Of a stretch of DNA of 64,000 nucleotides, positions 59,216 to 64,000 are shown piece by piece. Made by a program: the position numbers and the translations under genes. A model generated the notes under the pieces. It made no database searches. It had not been told where the DNA came from and saw nothing but the letters and a program-made list of their open reading frames with translations. Source of the stretch: Caenorhabditis remanei (taxonomy: Eukaryota > Nematoda > Chromadorea > Rhabditida > Rhabditidae); contig NC_071332.1 of assembly GCF_010183535.1 (NCBI RefSeq), positions 5,084,001-5,148,000 of the forward strand. The letters are read 5' to 3'. Every line of letters begins with the position of its first letter. Position 1 is the stretch's first letter.

Positions 59216-62200
59216 ATGGCTCCGACTCATCGGATCCAGACCTTGGCTCAACGGGCAGGACGACTCAAAACCTGCATTACAAGAGTGATCGACGGATCGA
59301 AACAAGTTCTGGAATACGTGGATCAATAGGAAGCCGATAGAAAAGCAGCCTGTCAGGCAGCTGAACAGGAAAACAGAGGTCATCCCAACCCTGATCTAGC
59401 CGTAACGACGGATGCGTTAAATACGTTGATATCGATGGAAACCCAGCTGGAAGGGTTACCTCAAATTCTTCAGGACAAAGCAGCCAAGTTAGTGGAGGAA
59501 GCAGAGGAAAACAACGAGGATTGGGAAGAACTCGAAAATCTGTGCAAACTTGCCGTCGAAGAACGAGAAGATCAGCGCAAACACCTGTTAATCGCGGTGA
59601 AAGCAAAGATCGAAATGTTCAGAGAAATCCACGAGGCGAGTGAAGAAACTGTTCCACCCCCTCCATTGTCCCCTCAACAAGTCCTCCATATCATGGCAGA
59701 GTCCATCGATTCTCCAAATCAGGAGCTGGTGGTAACCTCTCCCATGAAATACCCACTGTATCATGAACTTCATATGGACAATTCGACTGGAATGATTGGG
59801 AACAATTCCGAGCTGTTGCCTGAGACACACCAGTTACCGGAAAGGATTCAGGATCTGAACCTTAACGGCACGTTAGAGAAGCAGACTACAGCCGCGGACA
59901 CTCCCATCCTTAAAAGTAATTGTCATATTAACCCCGAGCTCGGAGGCCTCCCAACAGGGAACATAGTTTACCAACCAGTTAACATGCGACAAAAAGGTCG
60001 ACAGAATATTAATGAAAACAGTAACTACCCAGCAGCAGCTGGCTTTAGCCAATCGAATATGAATAGTCAATCAGGACACGTAAGAGGAAATACACGAAAT
60101 AATCTCAACAATATTATCGGTCAACCAAGATTCGAATACAGTGAAGAAAACCAGCAGAATAACTGCCATGAGAGAAACTTCAACGGAAATGAGCATTCAG
60201 AACACTATCAGCAACAACAAATATATAATAGAATGAGATACTCAGAATATCCGGATCACCTGATCAATCAGTCACAGTACCATTACCAACAAAATCAAAC
60301 TCGTCAAGTTCAAGGCAACTGGAATAATCAACAGATACCAGGTAAAAGATGCGAAGTGTGCGAAGGAGATCATGAAATCACCCTTTGTAACCAGAACAAT
60401 GAAGTAGTCGCTAGAGTATGCATAAAAATCGGAATTTGTCCGAAATGCAGAACAGGGGGTCATCCTGTCACTGGCTGCCCATTACTATACCTGGAAAAGG
60501 AACAAGCAAGAATGAATACAGAAAAGAACCATGAAGAATCGAGAAATCGAAACCAATTTAATGATCAAGAATCGAATCAGGATAATCGGAATTCCACTCA
60601 TCAACACAGAGCTAATAATCAACCAAGATACGCTGAGCGAAAGAACGAGATCTTAGAGAGAGAATTGGCCAGACACGTAGCTACGATCAAACCATTCACC
60701 GGAGTAGTTTCAGAATACGCGTCGTTTCGTAACATCATGACGGACTATCTTGACTCAGAAACTGTCTCATTAGCAGTAAGACGGGATACTCTTATGCAAA
60801 AAATCAGCGGAGAAGCCGCGGTGCACAAATCAATCCTGAACGATCCGGGAAAAGCCATCGAGGCAACAATGAAAAACCTCGACAGAACGTATAATAGAAA
60901 AGGATCAACTTCAGTCAGAAACCAGTTCGAGAAAGTTGTCGTTTCAGACGAAAGTATCGATACTTTCATCAAATCGTTAGCATTATCAAGAAGCCTCCAT
61001 GATAAGGTCTTGGAAGAAGAACCACATGGATTCGAGTATCATTCCACAAAAGCCCTGTTAGGCAGAATGCCGGATGCAGTACGCGCCATGTGTAATAAAA
61101 TGCTTCGGAACGAGACTCTGACCACAGAGAAAATTTATGAAAAAGCGGAAGAGCACCTTGAGAATCAGATTGAAGACGCGGAAATCACAGGGAGATCGGC
61201 AAACCAATCTCTGAAGAAATGGAAAACTGAACTGCACGTAACTCAGTCCGAAACCGATCCTAAAGAAGAAACGGATAAGGATTCAGAAGACGAAAGCACA
61301 GCCGAGTTGCTCGCATTTGGAGCAAAAAGAGAGAAACCTAAATTTCAAGCTTCAAAAACACTGCACAGCCAGCAAGTCAGAAGCGATCAAACAGTCAACA
61401 ACGATGTTACTGCACTAAAATCCAATCAGAAACAGTCGACTCAACAGCCAGCTCAATTTCAAAATCAGCCAAATATGGGAAATATGGGGACACAAGCACC
61501 ATACCAACCATACATGCTACATCATAACCAATTTCCGCAATCTCACCAAACCAATAATCAGTTCGGTCCATATCAACCTCAATTCGCTCAGTACCCATAT
61601 CAGATGAACTCGAATCAAACCCAAGTCCAGAGTCACGTTCCAGCGCCGGTGAACTCAAATCCTTGGATTCCGCAACCAAGTCATATAAACTACTACAATA
61701 ACCCACCGGGGCAACAACAAAACTTCACGAATCAGCAGCAAAGCGGACTAGCCAGAAACTTGACTCAAAGCCAAGACCCAAGAAACCAATTGGGATACAA
61801 CCCAGTACCTCAAAATAATAACAGCCCGGCATCGTTCGGTCAAAGTCAGCAAAGATCTAGCGCCAGAACATGGTTCAAGGAGAACGGGTCACCACCCTCT
61901 GTGGGACACTCTACGGGCATACAGCTGTCGATCCAAGAAGAAGCAATGAAACCACTTACGGATTGCCGAGATCCGGAACGCTATAATCTGGGACCAGGCC
62001 CTAATATTGAACTCATTCGATACACGTTTCCTCGCGATTACGACGAGAACTCCTACTGTCAAGTCTGTGGAAAAGGACATAAGTTGGTAAGATGTCTACT
62101 AAGCAGCTCGAACGTCCGTAAATGGATAGATGAAAAGAACGCGTGTAGCAACTGCGCCTCACGAACTCACACCGTCACTGACTGCAACTCGCAAGTCAGC

Positions 62201-62332
62201 TGCTTTTATTGCTGCGGAAAACACCATACCGGAGCATGCAAATTGAAAGAAGCGTATCGAGACTTCCGCAACTATCCACCAACTGCAGTGAAACCAAACG
62301 GAATCGATTTTTTTCGAGACCAACAACACTAA
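59216..62332 (+). CDS. gag: Gag polyprotein of BEL/Pao element, interrupted by an in-frame TAG
   Basis: ATG at 59216 starts MAPTHRIQTLAQRAG. Codon 38 (59327-59329) is TAG, and the same frame is open on both sides down to TAA at 62330. If translation starts anew, the next ATG is 59435. Counting from 59426: helical, acidic N-terminus (about 10-70); an early cysteine/histidine pair (CEVCEGDH..., CPKCRTGGHPVTGC, about 308-350); the Pao-type capsid domain (DUF1759-like, about 420-580, KPFTGVVSEYASFRNIMTDY); a Q/N/P-rich linker (about 640-860); and three C-terminal knuckles (CQVCGKGH, CSNCASRTHTVTDC, CFYCCGKHHTGAC, about 877-937). It packages element RNA. The TAG is either a lesion or a readthrough stop. 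Confidence 0.88.
62309..62318 (+). promoter_or_regulatory. Candidate +1 frameshift site between gag and pol
   Basis: Near the end of gag the codons are TTT TTT CGA GAC. A +1 slip of the peptidyl tRNA from TTT to TTC would enter the pol frame, which is open from 62292. UUU followed by CGN is an established +1 shift motif (influenza A PA-X). Pol is in the +1 frame relative to gag by position arithmetic, and the overlap is about 40 bases. Confidence 0.5.
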
Positions 62333-64000
62333 AAATCAATCATCCAATCCTCTCGTAAATTCAATACTAATAGAGCCAAAAAGGGCGAGTGAATCATTAA
62401 AGTTAATAAAAGAAACACCAGAAATGGTGGATAAGTCATCAGCGGATGAGAATAAATCAGAATACCCACCTCAAACAATACAAAATACATCAATTAATCT
62501 CCTTGTTAGTCCTTCGGAGATTAATAACAAAGATAACATATCAATAAAAAATCAAGAAAATACAAAGAAATCCGTAACAGATAGCAAGCCACATATTATT
62601 CCCCTTGCTAGTTCTTCGGTGAATAATAACACAGATACCATAAAAGCTTTACATAAAAATACAACGCCTGATAAATCAGATGCACAGCAAAAGAATATTC
62701 TCCTCGTTAGTCCGTCGGAGAACATTTTATTCGACACCACTCGTCTATATGACGACGCTCCAATCGTAAACAAAGAAGCAAGAATACACCAAATCACCCA
62801 TACACTACAAACGGAATCATTCGAACCAACTGAACTAAATGTCAATGAGGAGGACATCTCGCTCCCATTAACTACACTACAACTAGACAACAATGATCAA
62901 ATCTTAACCCTCGTAGATACAGGAGCAAGCATAACATTAATCGCAGACCAAGCAGCTAAAGATCTCGGATTGAAAGTAGCACAAGAAATCAAATTGACAG
63001 TGAACGGCTACAAGGGCAAAAGCCGAAGCTCCAGTAACATCTACGAAATAATAATCAAAGGCGGAACCCTTGAATACAAAACATTTGTAGCTGGGGTACC
63101 AGATCTACCAGAAATCAGATACAAAACACCAGTCTTCAGTGAAGAAGATCACAAAGAACTAGAATTATACGGTCTGACCAACAGAGATGTAATACCCTGT
63201 GAAGAATTTGACAGGAAACGTATCGGAATGATCCTTGGAAATGATATCCTCCCACATTTCATCAGAGGATCACAAAGAATCTGCTTACCCTCGGGAAGAT
63301 ATATCGAACTGAGTCCGTTCGCAAAAATGACATTTCCAAGAGCCAGACATTGCCCAGTGATGGACACACCAACGAAAGACAACAAAGCGGTAGTACAAAA
63401 AGAAAGAAAAGAACATTCCATCAATACACTTATGGCACAAAAATATGGAAGAGCAGGCGAAGACGACCTAACTGACTTAATCCTGCAGCTTTGGAAAAGC
63501 GAGAACTGTGGAGTAGAGTCAGCTACTCTGAGAGAGGAAGAATACCTCGATCAACGCAGATTGCTACTATGGTTTGAAGATACTCTAGAGATCACAGAAG
63601 GTGGACAAATCGCAGTTGCACTCCCTTGGAACGGAAAAGAAATCAGAATGGGAACTAACAAAAATCTAGCTTATAAAAGACTTATGTGTCTAATTGAAAA
63701 GCTACGAAACAACTCGAATCTATTACGAGAGTACAATAAAATCATCAAGGAACAATTGAAAGCAGGAATCATCGAACGAGTAACACCAGAAATGCAAAAA
63801 CAAGGAAAAAGCTACTATGCACCACAGAATGCGGTATTTAAAGCGAATTCTGCGAATACCAAAGTAAGAATCGTCGGAGACTCATCATCCCACCAGAAAG
63901 GGCAACTTTCACTCAATGATTGTCTCTTTGAGGGACCGAACATGCTACGTACAGCTCCAGGACTACATCTGAGACACAGAATTGATCAGTACCCAATTGT
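62316..64000 (+). CDS. pol: Pol polyprotein of BEL/Pao element, N-terminal part (truncated by window end)
   Basis: Open in the frame of ATG 62424 through 64000. The first ~140 codons are low-complexity and contain three repeats of a LLVSPSE-like motif (62499, 62601, 62700). The aspartic protease follows, with LVDTGASITLI (DTGA at 62916) and a later GMILGNDIL. Next is the linker typical of BEL/Pao Pol (LWKSENCGVES, then QIAVALPWNGKE), and then the start of RT (IIKEQLKAGIIERV, TKVRIVGDSS, LSLNDCLFEGPNML). Catalytic YXDD, RNase H and integrase are outside the window. Expression is expected by +1 frameshift from gag; internal initiation at 62424 is the alternative. Confidence 0.9.
62499..62740 (+). 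repeat. Three imperfect repeats in the N-terminal region of Pol
   Basis: CTCCTTGTTAGTCCTTCGGA (62499), CCCCTTGCTAGTTCTTCGGT (62601) and CTCCTCGTTAGTCCGTCGGA (62700), spaced about 100 bases and all in frame, giving LLVSPSE, PLASSSV and LLVSPSE followed by N-rich stretches. They lie just before the protease and could be processing sites. Confidence 0.7.

Larger units (their letters stand above)
54244..64000 (+). mobile_element. BEL/Pao LTR retrotransposon, 5' part, running off the window
   Basis: It starts where identity to the duplicon ends. Order: 5' LTR, spacer AAA, primer-binding site, about 1.9-kb leader, spliced accessory ORF with zinc knuckles, poly(A)-type hairpin, splice acceptor, Gag with the capsid-type domain of Pao elements, and Pol in the +1 frame with DTGA protease and the RT start. 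RNase H, integrase and the 3' LTR would lie beyond 64000. The single TAG in Gag means this copy may be defective. Without the 3' LTR and 3' target duplication the outer boundary is set only by the break in homology. Confidence 0.92.

Overview
The window looks like a piece of a nematode genome, probably Caenorhabditis-like. It is AT-rich. Splice acceptors are TTTCAG and introns are short (56 and 77 bp). It carries a Tc1-type MITE with TA target duplications and a BEL/Pao LTR retrotransposon whose primer-binding site fits nematode tRNA-Gly. There are no bacterial-style operons and no convincing host single-copy gene. The species cannot be named from this sequence alone.

Positions 1-54243 hold four tandem copies of one large duplicon (copies start at <1, 16737, 35957 and 48141). 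Each copy begins with a short gene-like block ending in an exon-like segment (exon A). That is followed by a satellite array of 237-bp units (291, 345 or 399 bp when extra 54-bp subunits are present), then about 9 kb of low-copy spacer. The spacer holds a Tc1-type MITE, an antisense fossil of a BEL/Pao reverse transcriptase, two further inverted and diverged copies of the exon A / tRNA-like module, a large quasi-palindrome, and in some copies a GGCCC-rich foldback element. The array is about 6.2, 9.1, 2.3 and 4.8 kb long in copies 1 to 4, so it has changed length much faster than the spacer. Copy 3 alone carries a 390-bp TIR insertion, lacks the foldback element, and contains a 100-N gap whose two flanks are the same sequence (a likely scaffolding artefact). 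Copy 4 is cut after about 0.9 kb of spacer by an LTR retrotransposon that landed inside the left end of the Tc1-type MITE.

Every satellite unit contains a tRNA-like segment: an A-box-like motif, a hairpin in the place of a long variable arm, and a near-perfect B box about 59 bases downstream of the A box. Diverged copies lie singly or in pairs in inverted orientation in the spacer, each downstream of an exon A relative. The simplest reading is that a tRNA-like intronic repeat expanded into a satellite in one of three paralogous modules, and the whole locus was then tandemly duplicated.

Positions 54244-64000 are the 5' part of a BEL/Pao element on the + strand. It has a 5' LTR (54244-55135), a tRNA-Gly-type PBS, a long leader, a spliced accessory ORF with three Gag-type zinc knuckles (57107-58289), a poly(A)-type hairpin, a splice acceptor, a long Gag ORF broken by one in-frame TAG (59216-62332), and Pol in the +1 frame with a DTGA protease and the start of RT. 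Pol runs off the window. The order accessory ORF, poly(A) signal, splice acceptor, gag-pol resembles a nematode operon and is the most unusual coding feature here.
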